From Tellurirhabdus rosea (lineage in GTDB: Bacteria > Bacteroidota > Bacteroidia > Cytophagales > Spirosomataceae): a stretch of DNA of 64,000 nucleotides. Location: assembly GCF_026278345.1 (NCBI RefSeq), contig NZ_CP111085.1, positions 186,001 through 250,000 on the forward strand, given 5' to 3'. Made by a program: the position numbers and the translations under genes. How positions within the stretch are numbered: the stretch's first letter is position 1; each line of letters begins with the position of its first letter. The notes under the pieces were generated by a model. That model did no database searches, was not told the origin of the DNA, and saw only the letters and a list, made by a program, of their open reading frames with translations. Positions 14,722 to 24,219 of this stretch are shown piece after piece.

Positions 14722-17619
14722 ATGCGCATACCTCTTCTTCTTATCCCGTTACTGGCGGTTTCGCTGGTAGCGGGCATCAAACCCCAGCCGAAAAAGCCCG
14801 CGCCGGTAGCCTTTTCGGAAGAAAGTTTTAAAGCACCGCCCCGCTCCTCCGGCATTCGCTGCTGGTGGTGGTGGCTCAACGGCAACGTCACGAAAGAAGC
14901 GATCACCCGCGATTTGGAGGAAATGAAAGCGAAAGGCTTCAGCGGCGCCTGCCTCTTCGACGCGGGCGGGGCCGAGCAGCGCGGCAATGCCCAGGTGCCG
15001 GAAGGTCCCCTGTTCGGCTCTCCGGCCTGGCGCGAACTGTACCGCCACGCCGTCCGCGAAGCCGAGCGCCTTGGGCTGGTGCTCAGCCTGAGCATCCAGA
15101 GCGGCTGGAACCTCGGCGGTCCGGACATCACACCCGCCGAAGCCGCCAAACACCTGACCTGGTCGGAGGTGACCGTCAAAGGGCCCATGACGTTCCGGCA
15201 GGCGCTGCCATTGCCCAAAAGCAAGGACGACTATTACCGCGACATCACCGTGCTGGCGTTTGGGAAAAAAGCCGGTGCCAACCGCCCGCCCATCCGCGAT
15301 CTGGCCGAAAAAGCGATGTTCAAAGAACTGGGCATGTCGGCTCCGGACACGCGCTACCTGCTGACGGACGTTCCGGGCACCGCGGGCGAAGAAGACGCCG
15401 CGGCGAACACGGTTCAGAACCTGTCTGCAAAGATGAACCGGGAGGGCATTCTGGAATGGCAGGTGCCGCCGGGCGAATGGACCATCATGCGCTTCGGCTA
15501 CACGCCCACCGACGCCGAAGTATCGACCTCCAGCGGCAAATGGCAGGGCCGGGTGCTGGACCCGCTCAACGACCGGATTTTCAACCGCTACTGGGACACG
15601 CATGTCGAACCGCTGCTGAAAATGATCGGGCCGATGGCCGGAAAAACGCTGAAATACCTGCAAACCGACAGTTGGGAAGCGGGCGGCTGTAACTGGACGG
15701 AAGGGTTTGCGGAAGAATTTAAAAAGCGCCGGGGCTACGATATGCTGGCGTATCTGCCGGTCGTGTCGGGGCGCATCATCGAAAACCGGGAGGCCAGCAA
15801 CCGCTTTCTGGCGGATTTACGCAAAACGATCAGCGATCTGGTGGCCGAGAAACACTACGGCACGTTCGCCGCCCGGGCCGCCCGGTACGGCATCGGCCTG
15901 CAACCCGAGTCTGCCGGACCGCATGCCGGACCGTTCGACGGGCTAAAAAACTACGGCTACAGCGACATCATGATGAGCGAGTTCTGGTCGCCTTCGCCTC
16001 ACCGCCCCACGCCCGAACGCCGCTTTTTTGTCAAGCAGGCGGCGAGTGCGGCGCATATCTACAACAAGCAGTTCGTGGGAGCCGAGTCGTTCACGACCAT
16101 CGGGCCGCACTGGAACGACGTCATCTGGTCGGACATGAAATCCAGCGCCGACCACGAATTCTGCGCCGGCCTGAATCTGGTTTACCTGCACACCTTCACC
16201 TGTTCGCCGAAAGAAATGGGCCTGCCCGGTCAGGAGTATTTCGCCGGGACGCACTTCAACCCGAACGTGACGTGGTGGGACCTGTCGACGGGCTTCATCC
16301 AGTACCTCACCCGCTGCCAGTACCTGCTGCAACAGGGCCAGTCGGTTTCCGACGTACTGTATTACTACGGCGACCATATTCCGAACATCGCCCGGCAAAA
16401 GGCGGACGACCCGGGCAAAGCGTTACCGGAGTTTGATTATGACGTGATCAACGAAGACCGGCTGCAGGTGCTTTCGATCCGAAATAACCGGATTACGCTC
16501 CCGCACGGCCTCTCCTACCGCGTGCTGGTGCTGCCCGACCACCGGGTCCTCTCACTGGCGGCGCTCGAAAAAGTGGCTCAGCTGGTCAAAGGCGGGGCCA
16601 CGGTGATTGGCCCGAAACCCGCGACCTCGGCCAGTCTGGTCGGTTATCCGGCCAGTGCCGGTCGTTTACAGGCGCTCGCCGATGAACTCTGGGGAAAAGG
16701 CGAAAGCCCGGCCGGTCAGCGGGCGGTGGGTGCCGGGCGCGTGATCTGGGGCAAAACGGCCCGCGAGGTACTGCTGGCCGACGGAGTGAAACCCGACGCG
16801 GCCTTTGCCGGAACGCGGCCCAATCAGGTCTTTGATTTCATGCACAAGGTGCAGGGCGACACGGATTATTATTTCGTCAGCAGTCAGAATCGCGAGGCGG
16901 CCCGCGTCACGGCTTCGTTCCGCCTCACCGGCCGCCAGCCCGAACTCTGGAATCCGGTAACGGGCGAAACCCAACCGGCAACCGCTTTCCGGCAGGAGAA
17001 CGGGCAGACAACGGTTACGCTGGACTTCGACCCGTACGGCTCCGTTTTCGTGGTCTTCCGGAAACCCATCCCGGCCACGCAGCAGGGAACCGCCGCTTTG
17101 CCCGTCGCGACGTACGAAACCGTGACGACGCTGAGCGGGCCGTGGCAGGTGCAGTTCAATTCCAACTGGACGGCCGGGGCCCCGGCCAGTCAGACCTTCG
17201 ACAGGCTCATCAGCTGGACGGAGCATCCGCAGGAGGGCATACGGTTTTATTCCGGAAAAGCCGTTTACCGCAAAACCTTTGACGCCGCCGGCCTCCCGGC
17301 TACCGGCCCGATGTATCTGGACCTGGGCGACATCCGGGACGTGGGTGTAGCGCGGGTGAAACTGAACGGCCGCGACCTCGGCATCGTCTGGACCCCTCCG
17401 TTCCGCGTGCCGGTCAGCGGAATTCTGAAACCGACGGGCAACCAGCTGGAGGTGGAAGTAATCAATTCGTGGCGCAACCGGCTCGTGGGCGACCGGGGCA
17501 AGCCGCAGAACGAACGCCTCACGCAAACCAACGTTACAATCCGGAAAGAATGGGAACTGCTGCCATCCGGCCTTCTCGGTCCGGTGCAGATTCTGACAGC
17601 CCGACCCAAGGGGAATTAA
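14722..17619 (+). CDS. Glycoside hydrolase, GH106-type (alpha-L-rhamnosidase family)
   Basis: The 965-residue secreted enzyme has an N-terminal signal segment (LLLIPLLAVSLVAG). The catalytic region opens with SSGIRCWWWWLNGNVTKEAI and continues GFSGACLFDAGG, LSIQSGWNLGGPDITPAEA and DSWEAGGCNW, matching the GH106 (beta/alpha)8-barrel. Residues from about 830 form a beta-galactosidase-like jelly roll (LDLGDIRDVGVARVKLNGRD, IVWTPPFRVPVSGIL), the accessory domain seen at the end of GH106 proteins. It likely removes rhamnose from plant or bacterial polysaccharide in the periplasm. It is a lone gene with no SusC/D next to it, ended by the hairpin at 17628. Confidence 0.82.
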   Translation: MRIPLLLIPLLAVSLVAGIKPQPKKPAPVAFSEESFKAPPRSSGIRCWWWWLNGNVTKEAITRDLEEMKAKGFSGACLFDAGGAEQRGNAQVPEGPLFGSPAWRELYRHAVREAERLGLVLSLSIQSGWNLGGPDITPAEAAKHLTWSEVTVKGPMTFRQALPLPKSKDDYYRDITVLAFGKKAGANRPPIRDLAEKAMFKELGMSAPDTRYLLTDVPGTAGEEDAAANTVQNLSAKMNREGILEWQVPPGEWTIMRFGYTPTDAEVSTSSGKWQGRVLDPLNDRIFNRYWDTHVEPLLKMIGPMAGKTLKYLQTDSWEAGGCNWTEGFAEEFKKRRGYDMLAYLPVVSGRIIENREASNRFLADLRKTISDLVAEKHYGTFAARAARYGIGLQPESAGPHAGPFDGLKNYGYSDIMMSEFWSPSPHRPTPERRFFVKQAASAAHIYNKQFVGAESFTTIGPHWNDVIWSDMKSSADHEFCAGLNLVYLHTFTCSPKEMGLPGQEYFAGTHFNPNVTWWDLSTGFIQYLTRCQYLLQQGQSVSDVLYYYGDHIPNIARQKADDPGKALPEFDYDVINEDRLQVLSIRNNRITLPHGLSYRVLVLPDHRVLSLAALEKVAQLVKGGATVIGPKPATSASLVGYPASAGRLQALADELWGKGESPAGQRAVGAGRVIWGKTAREVLLADGVKPDAAFAGTRPNQVFDFMHKVQGDTDYYFVSSQNREAARVTASFRLTGRQPELWNPVTGETQPATAFRQENGQTTVTLDFDPYGSVFVVFRKPIPATQQGTAALPVATYETVTTLSGPWQVQFNSNWTAGAPASQTFDRLISWTEHPQEGIRFYSGKAVYRKTFDAAGLPATGPMYLDLGDIRDVGVARVKLNGRDLGIVWTPPFRVPVSGILKPTGNQLEVEVINSWRNRLVGDRGKPQNERLTQTNVTIRKEWELLPSGLLGPVQILTARPKGN

Positions 17620-17627
17620 ATCGGTTC

Positions 17628-17688
17628 GTTGAAAAGAGCCACGCCTGACAGTGTCTTGGGACCGCTGTCAGGCGTGGCTCTTTTCAAC
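17628..17688. terminator. 24-bp perfect hairpin between convergent genes
   Basis: Bases 17628-17651 and 17665-17688 are exact inverted copies of 24 bases (GTTGAAAAGAGCCACGCCTG at the left end) around a 13-base loop. The outer ends are AAAAG/CTTTT, so either strand gives a stem followed by T-rich sequence. It lies between the GH106 gene and ccoI, which converge, and would serve both. Confidence 0.75.
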
Positions 17689-17723
17689 AGATGTAATCAG
17701 GTCAGGAAGCCATCCAACCCCTG

Positions 17724-20153
17724 TCAGGGTCTTTCGACCGAACGTCGGCCCGGTGCTGACAGGGCTTTGGCGAACATCTGGCCGGCTTTCCAGCGCATGC
17801 CGATGGTGGCGATGAGAACCATCGTGGCCGAACTTACCGGCATCAGAATGGCCGCCACGATGGGCGACAGGTTGCCCGTGACGCCGTACGACAACCCAAT
17901 GCAGTTGTACATCAGCGAGATGACAAAGCTGAAATGAATCAGCCGCATGGCGAATTTGCTGTATTTCAAAAAGTCAGGCAGTCGGTTCAGGGCGCCGGCT
18001 TCCAGAATGGCGTCGCTCGACGGCGTGAACTGGATCGTGTCGTCCGTCACGGCGATGCCGACGTCGGCCTGCTTGAGGGCACCGGCGTCGTTGAGGCCGT
18101 CGCCGATCATCAGGATGCGGTGCCCCTGCGCCTGCAACTGCCGGATAAAGTCCAGTTTCTGCTGCGGGTGGCACTCGAACACCATCTGACCGTTCTGCGG
18201 AAACCAGCGTTGCAGGTCGGCCCGGGCCGCATCGTTGTCGCCGGAAAGCAGGTAAAGTTTGCGGTCGTTCTGAAGAGCGTTCAGCATGTCTTCGATGCCT
18301 TCCCGGAACTGGTTGCGGAACCGGAACGCGCCCCGGTACACATGGTCGATGCTCACGTGCACGGCCGAGCCTTCTGCATCCGACTCGCCCGAAATAGACG
18401 GGTGGACAAAAGCCCGCGAACCGATTTTGACCGACTGCCCGTACACCAGCCCCTTGACGCCCTGTCCGGCTATTTCCGTGAAGTTTTCCACCGGCAGGGT
18501 CATCGTCTCCGACAGGTATTTCGACAGCTTCCGGCTCAGCGGGTGGGCCGACTGCGCGGCCAGCGATGCCACCAGGGCGTACTCCATTTCATCGAGCGGC
18601 AGGCGAAACTCTTCCACCGGCCGGGCGGCTTCCGTGGACGTCAGCGTGCCGGTTTTGTCGAAGACGATCGTGTCGCAGGCCGCCATCTGCTCAATCACAT
18701 CAGCGTTTTTGAGGTAGAATTTCAGCTTCCCGAATATCCGCATGCCGTGGCCGAGCGCGAACGGATACGACAGCGACAGGACGCAGGGACAGGCCACAAT
18801 TAGAATGGCCGTAAACGCGTTGACCGCTTTGGAAGGCTCGTTAACGTACCAGTACGTCCCGACGAGGAACGCCATCGACAGCACCACGTAGGTGAACCAC
18901 TGACCCACCTGATCGGCAAACGAACGGATGCGGCTCACCTGCCCTTTGCGGAAAGCGTCGTTGTTCCAGAGCTGCGTCAGGTAACTCTGCGAAACTTCCC
19001 GCACCACTTCGAGTTCGATGGATTCGCCGATCTGCTTGCCGCCCGCATAGAGCAGCATTCCGGCTTTTTTCGCTTCCGGTTCCGATTCTCCGGTCACGAA
19101 GCTGTAATCGATCGTTGCGCTGCCTTTGTACAGAATGCCGTCCGCCGGAATCAGTTCGGCGTTCCGGACCCGGATGCGGTCGCCTTTTTTGAGCGACGCC
19201 ACCGGCACCGGCGTTTCCTTGGCTCCGGTCAGTTTCATCACCGCGAGCGGGAAATACGATTTGTAATCCCGTTCGAAGGAAAGGAAATCGTAGGTTTTCT
19301 GCTGGAACCATTTGCCCGTTAACAGAAAGAAAATCAGGCCCGAAACGGAATCCGAATACCCGGCTCCGGTCTGGGTGAAGACTTCGTAGATGGTCCGGGC
19401 GTAAGCCGTGCCGAATCCCAGCAGGATAGGCAGGTCGATGTTGATCATGCCCCGCCGCAGGGCTTTCCAGACCGACGTAAAGTAACCGGACCCCGAATAG
19501 AACACCACCGGAGTCGCCAGCAGCAGATTCAGGTAACCAAACAGCTGTTTGAAGGCCGGATCGTCGAGGCCGAGGTATTCCGGGAAGCTGAACAGCATGA
19601 TATTGCCCGAACAGAAACCCGCCACGGCCAGCCGGTACAGCAGCGGACGGTACGACGGCTTTTCGCTTTCCTGCACCACGTCGTTGAGGCTGATGAGCGG
19701 CTCGTAGCCCACCGAAGTCAGCAGTTCGGCCACCTGCCGCAGCGACACATCCGCAATCCGGAACGTCAGGTGTACGTGTTTTTTGAGGAAATCCACCCGC
19801 GACGAACGGATCGCCGGGGCTAGTTTGTATAAATTTTCCAGCAGCCAGAGGCAGGAGCTACAGTGAATTGACGGTACGTAGAACGTGGCCGTGGCCATCG
19901 TGCCGTCCGTAAATTCAAGCAGTTGGGCCGCAATATCGGGGTTATCGAGAAATTCGAGGCGGGACAGGCGCGGCGACTGGCCGGGCGCCTGGGTCAGGTC
20001 GTAGTACTGGCAGAGTTGGTTTGCATTCAGCACTTCATACACCGATTTGCAGCCTTCGCAGCAGAACGGTTTTTCGTCGAACAGAATGGGCGACTCCGCA
20101 CAGTCATTGCCGCAGTGAAAACAGGTCGTTTGGGTAAGTGTGGCGGTGCTCAT
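17724..20153 (-). CDS. ccoI: CcoI-type copper-transporting P1B ATPase for cbb3 oxidase assembly
   Basis: I start at the ATG at 20153 (MSTATLTQTTCFHCGNDC); a longer frame to 20207 lacks support. The 809-residue protein has an N-terminal cysteine-rich domain (CFHCGNDC, FCCEGCKSVYEVL), a heavy-metal-associated domain with HCSSC (about 108), and eight membrane helices. It carries the channel motif ACPCVLS, phosphorylation motif FDKTGTLTS, and MIGDGLNDAGALKQADVGIA. The ferredoxin-like N-terminal extension is typical of CcoI/FixI, which loads copper for cbb3 oxidase. It stands 10 kb from the main cco operon and is divergent from hemN, sharing a candidate FNR box. Confidence 0.9.
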   Translation of the reverse strand: MSTATLTQTTCFHCGNDCAESPILFDEKPFCCEGCKSVYEVLNANQLCQYYDLTQAPGQSPRLSRLEFLDNPDIAAQLLEFTDGTMATATFYVPSIHCSSCLWLLENLYKLAPAIRSSRVDFLKKHVHLTFRIADVSLRQVAELLTSVGYEPLISLNDVVQESEKPSYRPLLYRLAVAGFCSGNIMLFSFPEYLGLDDPAFKQLFGYLNLLLATPVVFYSGSGYFTSVWKALRRGMINIDLPILLGFGTAYARTIYEVFTQTGAGYSDSVSGLIFFLLTGKWFQQKTYDFLSFERDYKSYFPLAVMKLTGAKETPVPVASLKKGDRIRVRNAELIPADGILYKGSATIDYSFVTGESEPEAKKAGMLLYAGGKQIGESIELEVVREVSQSYLTQLWNNDAFRKGQVSRIRSFADQVGQWFTYVVLSMAFLVGTYWYVNEPSKAVNAFTAILIVACPCVLSLSYPFALGHGMRIFGKLKFYLKNADVIEQMAACDTIVFDKTGTLTSTEAARPVEEFRLPLDEMEYALVASLAAQSAHPLSRKLSKYLSETMTLPVENFTEIAGQGVKGLVYGQSVKIGSRAFVHPSISGESDAEGSAVHVSIDHVYRGAFRFRNQFREGIEDMLNALQNDRKLYLLSGDNDAARADLQRWFPQNGQMVFECHPQQKLDFIRQLQAQGHRILMIGDGLNDAGALKQADVGIAVTDDTIQFTPSSDAILEAGALNRLPDFLKYSKFAMRLIHFSFVISLMYNCIGLSYGVTGNLSPIVAAILMPVSSATMVLIATIGMRWKAGQMFAKALSAPGRRSVERP

Positions 20154-20221
20154 AGACGGTAAATTTTCTGCAAGTTGGCGCCGAACGGCTTCCTGCCGGA
20201 TGAGCAAAGTCAGCAGGGCGG

Positions 20222-20235
20222 TTGATTGTGATTAG
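20222..20235. promoter_or_regulatory. Candidate FNR/FixK-type box between ccoI and hemN
   Basis: TTGAT-TGTG-ATTAG matches 8 of 10 defined positions of the TTGAT-N4-ATCAA box. It lies 69 bases before ccoI and 51 before hemN, two genes that are FNR-type targets in many bacteria. A Crp/FNR regulator is not in this window. Confidence 0.4.
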
Positions 20236-20285
20236 GTTGTCCAAACGGCTTATCCATCAATTTTGTGGAGAACGATTGCAATGCC

Positions 20286-21659
20286 ATGACCAACACCGCC
20301 CTCATCCAGAAATACAACGTTCCCGGCCCGCGCTACACCTCCTACCCGACCGTTCCGTTCTGGGACGCGGATACTTTCAGCGAAGCCACCTGGGTCGACC
20401 GTTTGCAGGATGCCTTCCGGACCTCCAACCGCGAGCAGGGCATCAGCCTGTACATTCACCTGCCCTACTGCGAAAGTCTCTGCACGTTTTGCGGCTGCAA
20501 CAAGCGCATTACAAAAAATCATTCGGTGGAAGAACCGTACATCGAGGCGGTGCTGAAAGAGTGGGCGCTTTACTGCAACCTGCTGCCCGAACGGCCGAAG
20601 CTCGCCGAACTGCACCTCGGCGGCGGCACTCCCAGCTTTTTCAAACCCGAGAACCTGCGGCGGCTGATGGAAGGCCTTTTTGCCCGGGCGGATCGGGCGG
20701 ACGAATACGAATACGGCTGGGAAGGTCATCCCAACAACACCACGCGCGAACACCTGCAAACGCTGCATGACTTCGGGTTCACCCGCGTCAGCTTCGGCGT
20801 GCAGGACTACGACCCCGTCGTGCAGAAAGCCATTCACCGCTTCCAGCCGTTTGAAAACGTGCAGAAAGCCACCGAACTGGCGCGGGAAGTCGGGTACACG
20901 TCCATCTCGCACGACCTGGTGTTCGGCCTGCCGTTCCAGCAGCCGGAATCCATCGAAAACACGGTTGAAAAAACGCTGCTGCTGAAGCCCGACCGGATTT
21001 CGTTTTACTCCTACGCCCACGTGCCCTGGATCAAAGGCAACGGCCAGCGTGGCTTCCGCGATGAGGACCTGCCGTCGGGTGAAGAAAAACGACACCTCTA
21101 CGAGATTGGCCGGGCGCTTTTTGAGAAAGCGGGCTACGCCGAAATCGGAATGGACCACTTCGCCCTGCCGCACGACGCCCTGTACAAAGCCATGCAGCAA
21201 GGTACACTCCACCGCAATTTTATGGGCTATACCACCACCCGGACGAAGGTGATGCTGGGCCTGGGCGTTTCGTCCATCGGTGATGTGTGGACGGCTTTTG
21301 CCCAGAACGAGAAAGACCTGGATGTGTACCTCGAACGCGTGAACGCCGGTCGGTTGCCCCTGCTGCGCGGCCACGGCCTCAACCGCGAAGACCTATATTT
21401 CCGCAAACACATCCTGAACATCATGTGCCGGTTCGAAACGCACTGGCACCGCGACGACTGGAAGCACCACGAAACGGACTTTGGGGCGCTGGCCGAAAAA
21501 CTGGCCGGTTTCGAAGCCGACGGCCTGATTGAATGGGACCTGAGAGGCTTGACCGTAAAGCCGGAAGGCCGCCCCTTCATCCGCAACATCTGCATGGCCT
21601 TCGACCAGCGGATGCTTCAGGCGGAGACGAAGGAACGGCTGTTTTCACAGACGATTTAA
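20286..21659 (+). CDS. hemN: Oxygen-independent coproporphyrinogen III oxidase
   Basis: The 457-residue radical-SAM enzyme converts coproporphyrinogen III to protoporphyrinogen IX without oxygen in haem synthesis. I use ATG at 20286 (MTNTALIQKYNVPGPRYTSY), which aligns with known HemN N-termini; a GTG frame at 20265 would add seven residues. The [4Fe-4S] motif is CESLCTFCGC, in a YIHLPYCESLC context, followed by LHLGGGTPSFF and SFGVQDYD. HemN is needed when oxygen is low, the condition in which cbb3 oxidase is made. That fits the head-to-head layout with ccoI. Confidence 0.95.
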   Translation: MTNTALIQKYNVPGPRYTSYPTVPFWDADTFSEATWVDRLQDAFRTSNREQGISLYIHLPYCESLCTFCGCNKRITKNHSVEEPYIEAVLKEWALYCNLLPERPKLAELHLGGGTPSFFKPENLRRLMEGLFARADRADEYEYGWEGHPNNTTREHLQTLHDFGFTRVSFGVQDYDPVVQKAIHRFQPFENVQKATELAREVGYTSISHDLVFGLPFQQPESIENTVEKTLLLKPDRISFYSYAHVPWIKGNGQRGFRDEDLPSGEEKRHLYEIGRALFEKAGYAEIGMDHFALPHDALYKAMQQGTLHRNFMGYTTTRTKVMLGLGVSSIGDVWTAFAQNEKDLDVYLERVNAGRLPLLRGHGLNREDLYFRKHILNIMCRFETHWHRDDWKHHETDFGALAEKLAGFEADGLIEWDLRGLTVKPEGRPFIRNICMAFDQRMLQAETKERLFSQTI

Positions 21660-21663
21660 ACGG

Positions 21664-21754
21664 AATGACTGAATGATTGAATGACTGAATAGCTCCGCAA
21701 ATCCTAACACCGCAGAGCTGTTCAGTCATTCAGTCATTCAATCATTCAGTCATT
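21664..21754. repeat. Word-repeat inverted repeat after hemN
   Basis: AATGACTGAATGATTGAATG words (21664-21698) are mirrored by CAGTCATTCAGTCATTCAAT (21712-21754), with AGCTCCGC/GCAGAGCT near the tip. It begins 5 bases after the hemN stop, and it also supplies the stop codon of the converging small gene (21746-21748). It may act as a two-way terminator. Confidence 0.85.
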
Positions 21755-21931
21755 TTTCTCCTCGCTCCTCCGCTTATGCGATTTGCCCATGAAGTCTTCG
21801 CCGTAGGACTGTTCGCCCATCGAATTGTCGTCGGCGCCTTCCGGGGTTACGTTATCTTCGTTGATGCTGACCAGGTGCGGCTCGTTGCTGGAATGCCGCT
21901 CATTTTCGGACTGTTTGTTGGTATTGGACAT
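21746..21931 (-). CDS. Small acidic hydrophilic protein of unknown function
   Basis: A 61-residue protein of low complexity rich in Asn, Ser, Glu, Asp and Gly, with no hydrophobic core (MSNTNKQSENERHSSNEPHL, then DDNSMGEQSYGEDFMGKSHK). It is probably disordered. The final Asn-Asp-stop comes from the word-repeat element, so its C-terminus is set by that hairpin. No family recognised. Coding status is moderately likely from codon position bias and a clean ATG at 21931. Confidence 0.5.
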   Translation of the reverse strand: MSNTNKQSENERHSSNEPHLVSINEDNVTPEGADDNSMGEQSYGEDFMGKSHKRRSEEKND

Positions 21932-21985
21932 AACGTTGCGTGGTGTTTTCTAAACAACCCGGCGTAGCGGCCCAATGTTCGGACT

Positions 21986-22996
21986 TCAAAGGTCTTTCAG
22001 CCAGTGCACCCCACCCAGCAGATCCAGCCCGACCACCTGACCCACGGACAATTCGGTAGGGTACGTCGCCAGCGCCGTCAGGGTCGTCTGCCGGTTTACT
22101 TCGATGTCCACTTCCGAGAATAGACCTTTGAAAAGCACCCGCTGCACAATGCCTCCGAACGCGCCGCGGTCGTTGAGGCGCAGCTGTTCGGGCCGGATGC
22201 AGACGGCGGCATTGGGGTGAAAAATGTGCTGGACGCCCAGCGCCGGCAGTTGTTTCGCCCGGACGATATTGGCCGGTCCCGTCATGCGGGCGGCGTAGGA
22301 GTTGTACGGATAGCGGTACACCCGGGCGGGCGGCGCGAGCTGAATCAGGCGGCCATTCTGCAGGATACCCAGCCGGTCCGAAATCGACAGGGCATCCGAG
22401 GCGTCGTGCGTCACAAAAAGGCAGCCCATCCGCTCATGGCGAACGACATCCAGCAGCAGGTCCCGAACCAGAATCCGGTTTGGCAGGTCCAAATGGCTGA
22501 ACGGCTCATCGAGCAGCAGAATCATGGGAAGACCGTCCGCCGGTTTTTCGGCCAGCGCGCGGGCAATGGCGGTCCGTTGTTTTTCGCCTCCGGAAACGTG
22601 TTTGGGAATCCGGTCGGCCACGTGCTCCAGTCGGCAGGTTTTCAGCAGTTCGGCCACCCGGTAGTCCTGAAAAGTCCGCTCGTAGTAGCGCAGGGCGTAG
22701 GCGATATTTTCCCGAATTGACACATTCGGCATGAGCTGGTACTCCTGGTGCACCAGTTTGATGAGCGGATGCCCGGCAACCAGTTGCTCCGATGGCCCTT
22801 TGATTCGTTCGCCGTTGAACCGGACGGTGCCCTCGTCGGCGTCGGCCAGTCCCGCCAGCAGGTTCAGGAACGTACTTTTCCCGGAGCCGCTTTCGCCCAC
22901 CAGCCCAATGACTTCGCCCGGGCGCACCTCCAGCGTGACGCTGCGGACGGCGGCGGTATTTTCAAAAAACTTACTGATCTGATCGGCCTGGAGCAC
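21986..22996 (-). CDS. ABC transporter ATP-binding protein with C-terminal TOBE domain
   Basis: The 336-residue protein starts at a GTG (22996). It has Walker A GESGSGKST (about 35-43), Q-loop in KLVHQEYQLMPN, signature VSGGEKQRTAIARAL, Walker B MILLLDEPFSHLD and H-loop FVTHDASD. Residues from about 240 form a TOBE-like beta domain (VCIRPEQLRL). This is the PotA/FbpC-like importer ATPase class, for polyamines, iron or sulfate-type substrates. No permease or binding protein lies next to it, so the substrate is unknown. It is separated from the zinc-ribbon gene by a word-repeat hairpin. Confidence 0.85.
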   Translation of the reverse strand: MLQADQISKFFENTAAVRSVTLEVRPGEVIGLVGESGSGKSTFLNLLAGLADADEGTVRFNGERIKGPSEQLVAGHPLIKLVHQEYQLMPNVSIRENIAYALRYYERTFQDYRVAELLKTCRLEHVADRIPKHVSGGEKQRTAIARALAEKPADGLPMILLLDEPFSHLDLPNRILVRDLLLDVVRHERMGCLFVTHDASDALSISDRLGILQNGRLIQLAPPARVYRYPYNSYAARMTGPANIVRAKQLPALGVQHIFHPNAAVCIRPEQLRLNDRGAFGGIVQRVLFKGLFSEVDIEVNRQTTLTALATYPTELSVGQVVGLDLLGGVHWLKDL

Positions 22997-23016
22997 TCGT
23001 TAGGATGAGGTTATTT

Positions 23017-23095
23017 CACAAAGTTTATCAAAGAGCGCCAAAGAACCGCAAAGAATGCTTTGATAAACTTTGGTTTTCTTTGATAAACGCCGCGA
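23017..23095. repeat. Word-repeat inverted repeat between the zinc-ribbon and ABC genes
   Basis: CAAAGTTTATCAAAGAGCGC and the CCAAAGAACCGCAAAGAATG words (23017-23058) are mirrored by TTTGATAAACTTTGG and TTTTCTTTGATAAACGC (23060-23095). The unit is CTTTGnn(n), repeated. The reverse-strand element begins about 10 bases after the zinc-ribbon gene's stop (23105). Confidence 0.75.
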
Positions 23096-23104
23096 AACCG
23101 CATT

Positions 23105-24202
23105 TTACCTTTTCCCGAGATACCAGAAGAAAAACACCAGCAGCAGGAACGCCAGCACCAGCAGGGCGATTTTGAGGGCGGATTTGGGTCGCTGCCCGGC
23201 CACCTGACCCGTCTGCCCGTTGACCAGAAAGCGGTAAAGCTTGCCGTTGTACATGTAGGAACAGATCCAGAGCGGCAGCAGAAGGTGCTTGAAACTCTGG
23301 TCCGAAAGCTGCGTCCGGACGTGCAGGTTCCGCTGGGCATCCCCGCCGACGAGGTTGGCGCAGGCCGTTTCCTCGCGCTGCTGAATCTGTTCCTCGGCCT
23401 TGCGGGCACTCTCGACCAGGTCGATGCTGTAGACTTCGGCTTCCCAGCCCAGCAGAATTCGGGGGTCGTAGTCGACCACTTCCTGCAATTCGTACCGGCT
23501 CACTTCCTGCACATGACTTTCCTGCTGGGTGAGGTTCCGCGACGCCATTTCGAGCAGATCGTCGTAAAACGCTTCGTGGTGCCCGCTCCGGTATTCCCAC
23601 CGGACCCGCTGCTGCTGCTGGGTGACCATCCGGCCGTTGCTGTCGCGCACCTGAACCGGCACATAGTAGTAGTGCCCGGCCTCGCCTTCCCATTCGGATT
23701 GCGCCTGGGCGTCGAAGGTCCAGAACGGAATGTACATACCGTGCAGATTGTCGAGCATGGCCCCGGCTTTCAGGTCCGAGGGGGCCAGCCAGTCGCTGCC
23801 GACCCAGTTGCTGAACCGTTCCATCGCGCCCTGCCGGGAAATGCGGAACGGCAGAACGCCCGCCGGTTCGATCAGGCGCGTTTTGACCGCATCCGGGTTG
23901 ACATTCTTCGAGCCGCAGAACGCGCAGGTAATGGTCGGATTGTCAAAATTAACGGTCGTTCTGGCCCCGCAGCGGGCGCAGCCGAACACCCGCTTTTCCT
24001 CCGTCGGGGCGGACGGAAGCGCGTTGTTTTCGAGTCGGAACTGGAGCGGATTTTCGTTCAGGCGGGTCCGGGTAAAAACGAGCGGTTCCGTATTGCCGCA
24101 GTGGTCGCAGGCGAGCGTCTGCTTATCGGCAGAAAAACGCATCTGGGAACCGCAGGCAGAACACGGCGCCCGGAGAATATCGGTAAGTTCGGTATGTTCC
24201 AT
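23105..24202 (-). CDS. Membrane protein with TFIIB-type zinc ribbons
   Basis: I start at ATG 24202 (MEHTELTDILRAPCSACGSQ), 17 bases after the SPFH stop. The 365-residue protein has two zinc ribbons: CSACGSQ...CDHCGN (about 14-34) and CARCGAR...CAFCGS (about 68-94). A central domain has many aromatic residues (GMYIPFWTFDAQAQ, YYYVPVQVRDSNG), and a C-terminal helix (LKIALLVLAFLLLVFFFWYL) acts as a membrane anchor. Proteins of this layout are usually found next to an SPFH protein, as here. The function is not known; a membrane-scaffold role is inferred. Confidence 0.7.
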   Translation of the reverse strand: MEHTELTDILRAPCSACGSQMRFSADKQTLACDHCGNTEPLVFTRTRLNENPLQFRLENNALPSAPTEEKRVFGCARCGARTTVNFDNPTITCAFCGSKNVNPDAVKTRLIEPAGVLPFRISRQGAMERFSNWVGSDWLAPSDLKAGAMLDNLHGMYIPFWTFDAQAQSEWEGEAGHYYYVPVQVRDSNGRMVTQQQQRVRWEYRSGHHEAFYDDLLEMASRNLTQQESHVQEVSRYELQEVVDYDPRILLGWEAEVYSIDLVESARKAEEQIQQREETACANLVGGDAQRNLHVRTQLSDQSFKHLLLPLWICSYMYNGKLYRFLVNGQTGQVAGQRPKSALKIALLVLAFLLLVFFFWYLGKR

Positions 24203-24219
24203 GAAAGGCAGCTTCCGGA

